From the NCBI RefSeq assembly GCF_900169145.1, contig NZ_FXZD01000005.1, positions 218,238 to 282,237 on the forward strand: a stretch of DNA of 64,000 bases, written 5' to 3'. Numbering within the stretch: position 1 is the stretch's first letter; each line of letters starts with the position of its first letter. Source of the DNA: Brevibacterium antiquum CNRZ 918 (GTDB taxonomy: Bacteria > Actinomycetota > Actinomycetes > Actinomycetales > Brevibacteriaceae). Shown here piece after piece: positions 9,476 to 16,560 of this stretch. The translations under genes were made by a program, and so were the position numbers. The notes below the pieces were generated by a model. That model was not told the DNA's origin. It did not search any database and worked only from the letters and a program-made list of their open reading frames with translations.

Positions 9476-9856
9476 GTGACCTCCGATGACTCACGCGGCA
9501 GGATCGCCAGACGGATGTTTCCCGACGGTGAGGATCCTGATCCGCGTTTCACCCTCGCCAACGAACGCACCTTTCTGTCATGGATCCGCACAGCACTGGC
9601 GTTCATCGGTGGCGGCATTGCGGTCGAAGCCTTCACCTCGGCGATTTTCACCTCCGGGCTGCGGGCGACCCTGTCGATCGTGCTCATGACCATCGGCTTC
9701 ATCCTGGCCGGCGGTGCCGCCTTCAGATGGCACCGCATCGAAACGGCCATGCGGCACAAGACCTCGCTGCCACTGCCCCTCATCATTCCCATCGTCAGCC
9801 TCGCATCCGCACTGGGTGCGGGCCTCCTCGTCCTGGTCTTCGCCGGAGCCCTGTGA
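9476..9856 (+). CDS. DUF202 (YidH-like) membrane protein
   Basis: 126 residues from GTG 9476 (alternative ATG at 9515). The DUF202 signature FTLANERTFLSWIRTALAFIGGG starts near residue 24 and runs into the first of three membrane helices; the others lie near 60-80 and 97-120. The function of the family is unknown. The stop overlaps the GTG of the next gene by 4 nt (GTGA), so the two are translationally coupled. Confidence 0.85.
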   Translation: MTSDDSRGRIARRMFPDGEDPDPRFTLANERTFLSWIRTALAFIGGGIAVEAFTSAIFTSGLRATLSIVLMTIGFILAGGAAFRWHRIETAMRHKTSLPLPLIIPIVSLASALGAGLLVLVFAGAL

Positions 9857-10203
9857 GCACGCCGCGTCCCAGGCGGCCCCAGCCCCATACAGATCCGGGC
9901 CTGCAGCCCGAGAGGACGACCCAGTCTTGGCTTCGCACCAGTCTGACGATGACGGTTGTCAGTCTGCTCTTCATCCGCTGGATCAATGTGTTCGAAGGCC
10001 TGTCCGTCGTGGTCTTCGTCGTCTGCATCACGTTGGCGATTGCCGCGATCGCCATGCAGGTCAGGCGCTACCGCCTCGGAGCAGTGTCCATTCGTGCCGA
10101 AAGAGGCCGCCCGACTCCTTGGGCGGTCATCTTCCTCACATGTTCGGTTTGCCTCATCGCAGCGCTAGGGATCGCCTCGGTCCTCAAGATCACAGTCGGT
10201 TGA
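9853..10203 (+). CDS. second DUF202-like membrane protein
   Basis: 116 residues. Starts at the GTG that overlaps the stop of the preceding gene. After a Pro/Arg/Gln-rich tail of about 22 residues comes the short DUF202 pattern QSWLRTSLTMTVVSLLFIRW, then two more helices separated by a basic loop (QVRRYRLGAVSIRAERGR). The tandem arrangement of two DUF202 proteins is common and suggests a hetero-oligomer. No biochemical role is known to me. Confidence 0.75.
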   Translation: MSTPRPRRPQPHTDPGLQPERTTQSWLRTSLTMTVVSLLFIRWINVFEGLSVVVFVVCITLAIAAIAMQVRRYRLGAVSIRAERGRPTPWAVIFLTCSVCLIAALGIASVLKITVG

Positions 10204-10249
10204 CCGTCCTCGTTGTGAGACCGCTGTCCGGGTGCTGACCGACGTTGCC

Positions 10250-10255
10250 TAAACT
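10250..10255 (+). promoter_or_regulatory. -10 box, leaderless gene 10263
   Basis: TAAACT ends 7 nt before ATG 10263. The TTG upstream (10245) would lie inside the promoter, so it is not the start. Confidence 0.55.
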
Positions 10256-10262
10256 GGGCTGT

Positions 10263-10580
10263 ATGAAGGACGCACGTGAAGTTTCGACCGCCCCACTTGT
10301 TGCCGTTGGCCTGGTCGGCGGATTTCTGACCGCTCGCGAGACCGGGATCCGTCCCCTCGGTGGGGTCGTGCTCGCGGCGGCCGGCGCCTACGCCGCCCGC
10401 ACCTGGTTCACCAAGCAGGGCTGGCCCATCGGCACGGCACTGACCCTGGGCTACCTCGGTGGGTTCGCAGCCTCGCACCCTCTGGCGAAGAAGATCGGTG
10501 CGTGGCCCGCAGTGCTCAGCGTCGCCGCCGCCAATGCTGCGGTCGCCTACATGGCCGTCGACTCTGCCGAAACCAACTGA
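10263..10580 (+). CDS. conserved small membrane protein, function unknown
   Basis: 105 residues, rich in Gly and Ala. Three or four weak membrane helices are visible (about 10-30, 31-48, 58-75, 80-98). The pattern resembles conserved hypothetical proteins of other actinobacteria, but I cannot name the family. The start is set by the -10 box 7 nt upstream. It lies between the DUF202 pair and the AEC carrier on the same strand, with its own promoter. Confidence 0.65.
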   Translation: MKDAREVSTAPLVAVGLVGGFLTARETGIRPLGGVVLAAAGAYAARTWFTKQGWPIGTALTLGYLGGFAASHPLAKKIGAWPAVLSVAAANAAVAYMAVDSAETN

Positions 10581-10684
10581 ACCGGCTGCCACTCACCCGC
10601 CTCGTCCGAGGCTTCCTGACCTGTCACAACAGTCTGCCTCGGCCTCAGCCGACTGATCCCGAAAGCGAGGACCACAGGTAGCTC

Positions 10685-11611
10685 ATGCTGGCTGTTTTCG
10701 AAGGCTTCGCCGTCATCGCAGGTGTCATCCTGGTCGGATTCATGCTGGGACGATCCGAGGTCCTCGGGCCCACTGGCCAGCAGGTCATCGCAAAACTCGT
10801 CTTCTACGCCGGCACCCCAGCTCTTCTCTACGTCACTGTTGCCGACACCGACCTGGGGCTGATCTTCAATACCGCGCTCCTGGCCACAGGCGGGTCCGCA
10901 GTGATCGTGGGCCTGCTGCTCTTCGTCCTCACCCGATACATCCGCAGACGCAGCACCGGCGAGGCGATGTTCTCCGCCTGGGCTGTCAGCTACGTCAACA
11001 TCGGCAATCTCGGCATCCCGATTGCAGCCTACGTGCTCCACGACATCGGATATGTCGCACCCGTCCTGTTGTTCCAGCTGCTCATCCTCGCGCCCATCGG
11101 CATGGCTGTTCTCGACGGCGCGGGCAAGAAGAAACACGATCAGCGTTGGTACTCAGGAGTGCTCCCCGTCCTCCGGAACCCCATTGTCCTCGGTGCCGCA
11201 GCAGGTGTGGCCGCCTCGGCGACGGGCTTCGAACTTCCGCGCTTCATCTTCGAGCCCATCGACATGATCGGCGCCACGGCAGTCCCCGGAGCACTGCTGG
11301 CCTTCGGCATCTCACTCAAGGACGGCTGGGCACTGCCAGCCCCTGGCACCAGGAAGCAGCTGACGTACATCACGATCGCCAAGCAGGTCATCCAACCTGT
11401 GTTGGCCTGGGTCATCGGTGGCCCTCTGCTGGGTTATTCCGGCATCGCACTCTTCGCCATCGTCGTCACTTCGGCGCTGCCGACGGCGCAGAACGTCTAC
11501 ATCTACTCCATGCAGTACAGACAGTCCGAGGCCCTCATGCGTGATGCGGTCTTCATCACAACCGTGCTGGCTGTGCCGACTCTCGTCATCATCGCAGCCC
11601 TGCTGGGCTGA
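10685..11611 (+). CDS. AEC-family (auxin efflux carrier-like) transporter
   Basis: 308 residues, usual length for the family, with about ten membrane helices. The N-terminal part shows VGFMLGRSEVLGPTGQQVIAK and the FYAGTPALLY pattern of the first half. The conserved NIGNLGIP motif near residue 107 and NVYIYSMQYRQ near 277 fit the AEC permeases, which export or import small carboxylates in bacteria. The substrate is not predictable. It stands alone, 104 bp after the previous gene. Confidence 0.85.
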   Translation: MLAVFEGFAVIAGVILVGFMLGRSEVLGPTGQQVIAKLVFYAGTPALLYVTVADTDLGLIFNTALLATGGSAVIVGLLLFVLTRYIRRRSTGEAMFSAWAVSYVNIGNLGIPIAAYVLHDIGYVAPVLLFQLLILAPIGMAVLDGAGKKKHDQRWYSGVLPVLRNPIVLGAAAGVAASATGFELPRFIFEPIDMIGATAVPGALLAFGISLKDGWALPAPGTRKQLTYITIAKQVIQPVLAWVIGGPLLGYSGIALFAIVVTSALPTAQNVYIYSMQYRQSEALMRDAVFITTVLAVPTLVIIAALLG

Positions 11612-11730
11612 CGATCCAGGCGGACTGCGGGGCAGAATTCGGAGACGGCGAGCCACCTCGGCGATCCCGGTCGCCTCGGTGATCTGGGGGTCTGTGGCGT
11701 GTCGGGGCCCGCTTGCCCGCCCGGGTCAAT

Positions 11731-11736
11731 GACAAT
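11731..11736 (+). promoter_or_regulatory. -10 box of gene 11743 (leaderless)
   Basis: GACAAT ends 6 nt before GTG 11743, as in the other leaderless genes of this window. Confidence 0.45.
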
Positions 11737-11742
11737 GGAAAC

Positions 11743-12792
11743 GTGGCTGGAGACGAGAAGAACGAGACCGAAGACCTCCTGAGCAGACGGATGAGCTCAG
11801 GATCGGGTAGTGCTGCCGAAAAGCAGACGGAGCATCCTCTGGAGGCCGCGAACGACCCTTCGACCGACACCGAGGCGTTCGACCCGATCCGGGAGCCGAT
11901 CGCCAAGGACGAGCCAAAACCTTCAACCGGGCCGGTGCGCGTTGCGCCCGCTCACTCATCGAATCACACCGAGACATCTCGGACCCGCGAGGTCCCGGCC
12001 AATTCCCGGACCGCGGTGATGAGCGAAGCGGACTGGGCCGCCGTGACTCAGGCCGCGACGTCGACCGAGACCCGAGACCCCGATGTGCCCGAGCGGCGCC
12101 GCAGCGTCCTCGATGTCATCGGCACCATCTGGATCACGCTGGCGACGCCTTTCATTCTGCTGGCTCTGGCCGTACGGTTCGTGGCCTCGGGGGTGTTCCT
12201 CAAGTTCGAGTACTTCCGCCCCGGGTTTCCGGCTGACCAGTTCGGCTTCGGCAGCGCCGACCGCGAACATTACGGCACATACGTCATCGACTATCTGGCG
12301 AACCTCGACTCTCGGCGCTATCTCGCCGATGTGATCATGCCCAACGGCGAGCCCATCTTCATCTCCGAAGAGCTGGGTCACATGGCCGACGTCAAGGGCC
12401 TCATCTCGCTGCTGTACCTGATTGCGCTGATCGGCCTCATCGGTGCGGTCCTCTTCGGCCTCTACATGTCACGCAGGCACGGCATGGGTTTCCACGTCGG
12501 ACTGCGTTTGGGCGCCATCATCAGCATCATCGTCATGGCGGGCGCGGCTACGCTCGCGTTCCTCGGCTGGGACACCTTCTTCCGCGGGTTCCACAAGATC
12601 TTCTTCTCCGACGGGACCTGGGAGTTCTACGCCGACGATTCCCTCATCCGACTGTTCCCACCCCAGTTCTGGGTCGATGCGGGCATCGCCGGGGGCGGAC
12701 TCTTCGTTCTCCTGGCCATCGTCTTCTTCTGGCTCAGCTTCGCCGGCCACAAGAAGCGCCGCGCACTGAAGAAGGCTCGGCGAGAAGCCTGA
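11743..12792 (+). CDS. TIGR01906/DUF1461-type integral membrane protein
   Basis: 349 residues from GTG 11743 (a TTG at 11713 is less likely). Residues 1-115 are a charged, disordered, Ser/Thr/Glu/Pro-rich tail, longer than in most family members. Then come a helix (about 125-148), an extracytoplasmic segment with FRPGFPADQFGFGSADREHYG, and three more helices (about 225-245, 255-282, 315-340), ending in a basic KKRRALKKARREA tail. The domain order matches TIGR01906 proteins of unknown function. It is single, and convergent to ppk2. Confidence 0.75.
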   Translation: MAGDEKNETEDLLSRRMSSGSGSAAEKQTEHPLEAANDPSTDTEAFDPIREPIAKDEPKPSTGPVRVAPAHSSNHTETSRTREVPANSRTAVMSEADWAAVTQAATSTETRDPDVPERRRSVLDVIGTIWITLATPFILLALAVRFVASGVFLKFEYFRPGFPADQFGFGSADREHYGTYVIDYLANLDSRRYLADVIMPNGEPIFISEELGHMADVKGLISLLYLIALIGLIGAVLFGLYMSRRHGMGFHVGLRLGAIISIIVMAGAATLAFLGWDTFFRGFHKIFFSDGTWEFYADDSLIRLFPPQFWVDAGIAGGGLFVLLAIVFFWLSFAGHKKRRALKKARREA

Positions 12793-12851
12793 GCACGGCG
12801 GGCGTCGCGCCCCAGTGAACTCTGCGGACTCTGTCCGCTCCACGATTGTCG

Positions 12852-12880
12852 GCCGGGTGGTCTTTCCCCTTCCACCCGGC
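12852..12880. terminator. Hairpin between convergent genes 11743 and ppk2
   Basis: A perfect 9-bp GC-rich stem (GCCGGGTGG with CCACCCGGC) around an 11-nt pyrimidine loop. There is no clear T tail on either strand, so this is a moderate terminator call. Confidence 0.45.
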
Positions 12881-12905
12881 TGCAGCATATTCACCCCCGC
12901 AGCTG

Positions 12906-12953
12906 GCTCACCGGCCGTCGGGCCAGCTCACCGACCGTCGGGCCAGCTCACCC
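12906..12953. repeat. 20-bp tandem repeat, about 2.4 copies
   Basis: GCTCACCGGCCGTCGGGCCA (12906-12925) is repeated at 12926-12945 with one change, followed by a partial third copy. It lies immediately downstream of the ppk2 stop and is non-coding. Confidence 0.75.
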
Positions 12954-12965
12954 GTCGACGGCTGC

Positions 12966-13868
12966 TCAGTCGTCGACGGCGTCGCGTCCGCGGCGGACGA
13001 TGATCGGGTCGGGTTCGTAGACGATCGAGGCGTCCTTGTCCTCGTAGTCGAACTGGTTGAGGAAGTAGCGCAGCGCATTGAGCCGTGCCCGCTTCTTGTC
13101 ATTGCTCTTGATGGTGATCCACGGAGCGTGATCGGTGTCCGTGCGCCGAAACATCTCTTCCTTCGCCGCTGTGTAGTCGTCCCAGCGATCCAGGGATTCG
13201 AGGTCCATGGGAGAGAGCTTCCACTGTCGCACCGGGTCGATCTGGCGGATCGCGAAACGGGTTCGCTGTTCCCGCTGGGTCACGGAGAACCAGAACTTGG
13301 TGACGTGGATATCGGAGTCGATGAGCATCTTCTCGAACAGCGGGGCCTGTTCCATGAACGTCTCGTACTCGTCGTCGGTGCAGAAGTTCATGACGCGCTC
13401 GACGTTGGCCCGGTTGTACCAGGACCGGTCGAACATGACGAACTCACCGCTGGTGGGCAGGTGACTGATATAGCGCTGGAAGTACCATTGCCCCGCCTCC
13501 TTGTCCGAGGGCTTATTCAGTGCCACGACGCGTGCCGCACGCGGATTGAGATGCTCGGTGAAGCGTTTGATCGTCCCACCCTTGCCAGCAGCGTCACGGC
13601 CTTCGAATACGATGACATGCTTACGGTCGGTGTCTTGCCCCCAGTACTGGAACTTCAGCAGCTCCACCTGCAGCTGGTACTTCTCGAGCTCGTATTCTTC
13701 CCGGTCCATGAGCTCCGGGTACGGGTAGCCTTCGCGCCAGGTCTCTACCGCACACCCCATCGGATCGATGAGGTGCGGGTCCGCGGTGTGCGAGTCCTCG
13801 ACCGTGTAGCCTTCGACTCGAAGTTTGTCGATGTATTCGCGCAGATTCTCATTGAGCAGGTTGTTCAC
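12966..13868 (-). CDS. ppk2: polyphosphate kinase 2
   Basis: 300 residues, a single-domain class I PPK2. It uses polyphosphate to phosphorylate ADP or GDP (or the reverse). Walker A is GRDAAGKGG (90-98), the Walker B region is VMFDRSWYNRANVERVM with D147, and the lid motif with FAIRQIDPVRQWKLSPMD follows near 210-225. The start is GTG 13868, with GAAGGAG 5 nt upstream. A ppx gene at 19307 in the same window supplies the opposing exopolyphosphatase activity. Confidence 0.95.
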   Translation of the reverse strand: MNNLLNENLREYIDKLRVEGYTVEDSHTADPHLIDPMGCAVETWREGYPYPELMDREEYELEKYQLQVELLKFQYWGQDTDRKHVIVFEGRDAAGKGGTIKRFTEHLNPRAARVVALNKPSDKEAGQWYFQRYISHLPTSGEFVMFDRSWYNRANVERVMNFCTDDEYETFMEQAPLFEKMLIDSDIHVTKFWFSVTQREQRTRFAIRQIDPVRQWKLSPMDLESLDRWDDYTAAKEEMFRRTDTDHAPWITIKSNDKKRARLNALRYFLNQFDYEDKDASIVYEPDPIIVRRGRDAVDD

Positions 13869-13972
13869 GGGCGCTCCTTCACATCGACAGCATCGGTCTT
13901 CTTCAGCGGCTTGGCCTCGTCATGTCGGGGTCGTCACCAGTCCTCAGGCACAGTACTGAGCAAAGATGAACA

Positions 13973-15229
13973 TCAGGTTATCCGATCGATGTCGTGTTTC
14001 GGGATGATTCCAAGGCTGAGCAGGGGTGCCGCCGCGACGAAGGCGAATGACAGCGGGTAGCCGAACACGGTGATCAGCGCTCCGAATCCCGGCCCTAAAA
14101 TTGCGGACATGGCGAACTGGCCGGTGTTCTGAGTTCCCATCGCCTTGCCGGACCATCGGGGCCCCGCCGCCTCTGCGACCGAGGCGAAGGCAAGTCCGTT
14201 GTCAGCAACCGAGACCGCAGAGGCCAGGATGAACACCACAGACGCGGTGATCGGCTTCGGGCTCAATGAGAGCAGCGCAATCGCCGCGACGAAGACCACT
14301 GCAGCGATCGCGACGACCCGCAGCAGCCCCACCCGGGAACCGAGTCGATCGGAGAGCCCACCGACGACCATTCGACCGAGAGCTCCCACGATCTGAGAGG
14401 CGGCGACGATGCCGCCAGCGATTCCAGCGCTGATGTGCTGATTCGCGATGAGCCAGATGAGACCGTAGGTGGCGAACGCGAACTGGGGGATGACGAGCAG
14501 CGCGGAGACACCATGGATTCGCCACAAGAAGGAATCCATCCGGTACGGATTCGTCATCTTCGCTGGTTCCCCCCGAAGTTCCGGCTCAGGGGCGGGTGCC
14601 AGTCGTGCATCGTCCGCAGAGGTTCGTGCGACGGCGGCCTCCACCCCCGCACCGGGAGGGTTCCGAACGAAGGCAAAGCACACGACGGTCATGGCACCGG
14701 TCAGGACAACGACGAACCAGAGGTAGGCGGTGAGTCCGTGGGCCGCGGCGATGGGCGGAATTGCCAATGCGGCCACACTGGTGCCCAAGGGCGGAGACAT
14801 CTGTCGGATTCCCATGGCGAGCCCGCGGCGATGCCGGGGGAACCAGCCCATGACGACGCGACCGCTGGCAGAGTTCACCGAGGCGGCCGCAGCACCGGAT
14901 GCGGCGATGCCGATGACGGTCCACACCGGTGAATCGACAACGAGCACTGCCAGCGCGCACGCCACCGCCGTCAGACCGATGCCAAGGGTCATCGCCAGTC
15001 GTTCGCCGAACCTGTCGGCGAAAGCGCCCCAGGCGATGAGTGTCACGATGAGGCCGAAGCTGGGGGCCGCGGCCACGGTGCCGGCCTGGGCGAGCGTGTA
15101 GTCGAGTTCCGTGTGCATATACGGAATGAGGAAGGCCGGCCCGGTAATCGCGACAGTGGCCGCCATCTGTGACAGCACTCCGATGACGAGGATCACCCAG
15201 GCCTGTCTGCTGGGCGGATTCACTGTCAT
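13973..15229 (-). CDS. MFS transporter
   Basis: 418 residues from ATG 15229, with about twelve membrane helices. The first half shows the MFS loop GAFADRFGERLAMTLG (about 60-75). The second shows GGLSDRLGSRVGLLRV after a cytoplasmic loop rich in Ala/Pro/Glu (about 190-220). The layout resembles cyanate/nitrate- or oxalate-type MFS carriers, but the substrate is uncertain. A longer frame upstream is rejected because a -10 box (TAGTCT) sits 7 nt before this ATG. It is divergent to the tRNA at 15373. Confidence 0.85.
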   Translation of the reverse strand: MTVNPPSRQAWVILVIGVLSQMAATVAITGPAFLIPYMHTELDYTLAQAGTVAAAPSFGLIVTLIAWGAFADRFGERLAMTLGIGLTAVACALAVLVVDSPVWTVIGIAASGAAAASVNSASGRVVMGWFPRHRRGLAMGIRQMSPPLGTSVAALAIPPIAAAHGLTAYLWFVVVLTGAMTVVCFAFVRNPPGAGVEAAVARTSADDARLAPAPEPELRGEPAKMTNPYRMDSFLWRIHGVSALLVIPQFAFATYGLIWLIANQHISAGIAGGIVAASQIVGALGRMVVGGLSDRLGSRVGLLRVVAIAAVVFVAAIALLSLSPKPITASVVFILASAVSVADNGLAFASVAEAAGPRWSGKAMGTQNTGQFAMSAILGPGFGALITVFGYPLSFAFVAAAPLLSLGIIPKHDIDRIT

Positions 15230-15236
15230 GTGTTTG

Positions 15237-15242
15237 AGACTA
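15237..15242 (-). promoter_or_regulatory. -10 box of the MFS gene, inside an inverted repeat
   Basis: TAGTCT on the minus strand ends 7 nt before ATG 15229. It overlaps GAGAC-N5-GTCTC (15236-15250), so a repressor could sit on it. Confidence 0.5.
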
Positions 15243-15266
15243 GCCGTCTCACGTACGGCTCGGTGT

Positions 15267-15320
15267 CGTGTCTCAGATCGCGGCGGACGCCGCACTGCCG
15301 TGTCTCGGATCGCGGCAGAC
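15267..15320. repeat. 22-bp direct repeats between the MFS gene and the tRNA
   Basis: CGTGTCTCAGATCGCGGCGGAC (15267-15288, 20 of its 22 bases differ in only two positions from 15299-15320) occurs twice with a 32-bp period. It sits upstream of both the MFS gene and the tRNA promoter (TATAAA near 15331). Confidence 0.55.
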
Positions 15321-15372
15321 CTCGCTACGCTATAAAGTGAGTGCTGGCGTTGCGATTGCAGTGCACGCACAT

Positions 15373-15446
15373 CCCCCTATAGCCCAATCGGCAGAGGCAG
15401 TCGACTTAAAATCGATCAAGTGTGGGTTCGAGTCCCACTGGGGGGA
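15373..15446 (+). tRNA. tRNA with UAA anticodon and short variable arm
   Basis: A full cloverleaf can be drawn. The acceptor CCCCCTA pairs with TGGGGGG; T8 and the D loop with GG follow. The anticodon stem GTCGA/TCGAT encloses the loop CTTAAAA, so the anticodon is UAA (15407-15409), read as Leu (codon UUA). The variable region is only five bases (CAAGT), and the T arm is GTGGG-TTCGAGT-CCCAC. The discriminator is A, and CCA is not encoded. Leucine tRNAs normally have a long variable arm (class II), so the amino acid identity is uncertain. C1-G72 is also unusual. A TATAAA box lies about 40 bp upstream. Confidence 0.8.
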
Positions 15447-15526
15447 CATTTTTCTGCCCGCCACTCTCTTCATCCCTGCGCACAATCTGATCATTCGCCG
15501 AAGGCAAGCACAGGAGATTCACCATC

Positions 15527-15681
15527 ATGGCCGCGACCTAGCCGACTCGTCGTCCTCGGCGGAAGTCTTCGTCTACCCTGGCGACCAGCATCTCTTCACC
15601 GACTCAGCTCTGGATTCTTTCGACGCGGTCGCGAGTGCGCTGCTGCCGAAACGGGCTCGTGGGTTCCTCGCCGCCTTCTGA
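15527..15681 (+). pseudogene. Remnant of a dienelactone-hydrolase-family gene
   Basis: An intact ribosome site (AGGAG) and ATG at 15527 are followed after four codons by TAG. From about 15548 a different frame encodes a good C-terminus of a small dienelactone-hydrolase-like protein (EVFVYPGDQHLFTDSALD, then LLPKRARGFLAAF) ending at 15681. The missing middle, roughly 140 residues in a normal family member, points to one internal deletion out of frame. It starts 80 bp after the tRNA. Confidence 0.65.
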
Positions 15682-15752
15682 GCGTCGCACACACGGAACG
15701 TAGGAACGCGGGGAGGTTCGCATCCGGCCGTTCGCCCAGGCAAGATGGTGAC

Positions 15753-16214
15753 ATGACGAATGTTCTGCTCACCCCGCAGGGTCCGCCTCTGTCAGTCGGC
15801 GGTGTGGAAGATCCCAGCGTCGCCACCACACCGGGACCTGCCGTTCTCTTCGCGACTCCAGCGACTTCGGGAGATGTCGGCCGAGACTCAGCACCTGAGA
15901 CGCCGGAGGCAGAAAGCACCGTGGCTACTGCGTCCAACCGCCCTCTGGCTTACCGCGAAGCAGGTGCCGATTGGCACCAGCTCGGCTATGAGGCAGTCGA
16001 TCACTGGGAGGGCCTCTCCCCCGAATTGCGTCAGCGACTGATCGCCGACAGGACGGCGCAGCTCAGCCGTGAGGAGTACTCGACCACCACCGATGGCGCG
16101 AGTGCGTCGATGATCACGAGCAACTGGACCTACTTCGGTTCGCCTCGCATGTACCGCGTCGCGGGTGAGCTGCGCGAACTCGCCGAGGTGCTCGCGGAGA
16201 TCACCAGTGATTGA
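15753..16214 (+). CDS. hypothetical protein
   Basis: 153 residues. The first 65 are low-complexity (Pro, Thr, Ala, Val). The second half looks folded and charged: REAGADWHQLGYEAVDHW near 72, then PELRQRLIADRTAQLSREEY, and an amphipathic end (YRVAGELRELAEVLAEI). I do not recognise a family. The ATG at 15753 was chosen because the upstream frame runs into the pseudogene and tRNA. The ribosome site is poor. It could be a fast-evolving lineage-specific gene. Confidence 0.55.
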   Translation: MTNVLLTPQGPPLSVGGVEDPSVATTPGPAVLFATPATSGDVGRDSAPETPEAESTVATASNRPLAYREAGADWHQLGYEAVDHWEGLSPELRQRLIADRTAQLSREEYSTTTDGASASMITSNWTYFGSPRMYRVAGELRELAEVLAEITSD

Positions 16215-16460
16215 CGCCTGAGTCCAGTCCCCGTTCCCGGCTGTCGACTCGATGGCATCGTTGACGGCATTGCGGAGCTCGTCGTCTCCCTGGGCAGGTC
16301 AGTTCCACAGTGGTCTTCGGAAAACGGCGAACCACCATCGAAATACGCGCGTCGGCCGGACGGTCTGGGCGCAGTCCACTCGCGGAGGAAGCTGGGCTCG
16401 AACCTCAGATTCTCCGGGCCGATCCCCCAGACCTTCTGAGCCCACCTCGCAAGGAAAGAC
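16215..16460. other. Gap without a supported gene
   Basis: About 250 bp between gene 15753 and the terminator at 16461. No frame shows convincing protein character. On the minus strand a GGTTCGAGCCCAG stretch near 16390 imitates a tRNA T arm, but no anticodon arm can be drawn. I see nothing else here. Confidence 0.4.
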
Positions 16461-16501
16461 AAGAACGCCGGGAGTGCAGCAGTTGCACTCCCGGCGTTCT
16501 T
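16461..16501. terminator. Strong hairpin terminator of ndh
   Basis: A perfect 18-bp stem (16461-16478 with 16484-16501) closes a 5-nt loop. On the minus strand it is followed by TTCTTGTCTTTCC. It lies 60 bp after the ndh stop. Confidence 0.9.
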
Positions 16502-16560
16502 CAGACCTCATCAAGGTTCACATCACGATGACGACCAGATGCGAATCCTGTACTCAGGTC

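Noticed and set aside
12846..14060. 404-codon plus-strand open frame opposite ppk2
   Set aside because: Antisense shadow; ppk2 motifs are clear on the other strand.
15268..15681. Single 137-codon plus-strand frame through the tRNA
   Set aside because: The frame runs through a tRNA; only its last part is the dienelactone-hydrolase remnant.
16370..16445. tRNA-like sequence on the minus strand (T-arm-like GGTTCGAGCCCAG)
   Set aside because: No anticodon arm or D arm can be drawn; the T-stem has a mismatch. Treated as chance.
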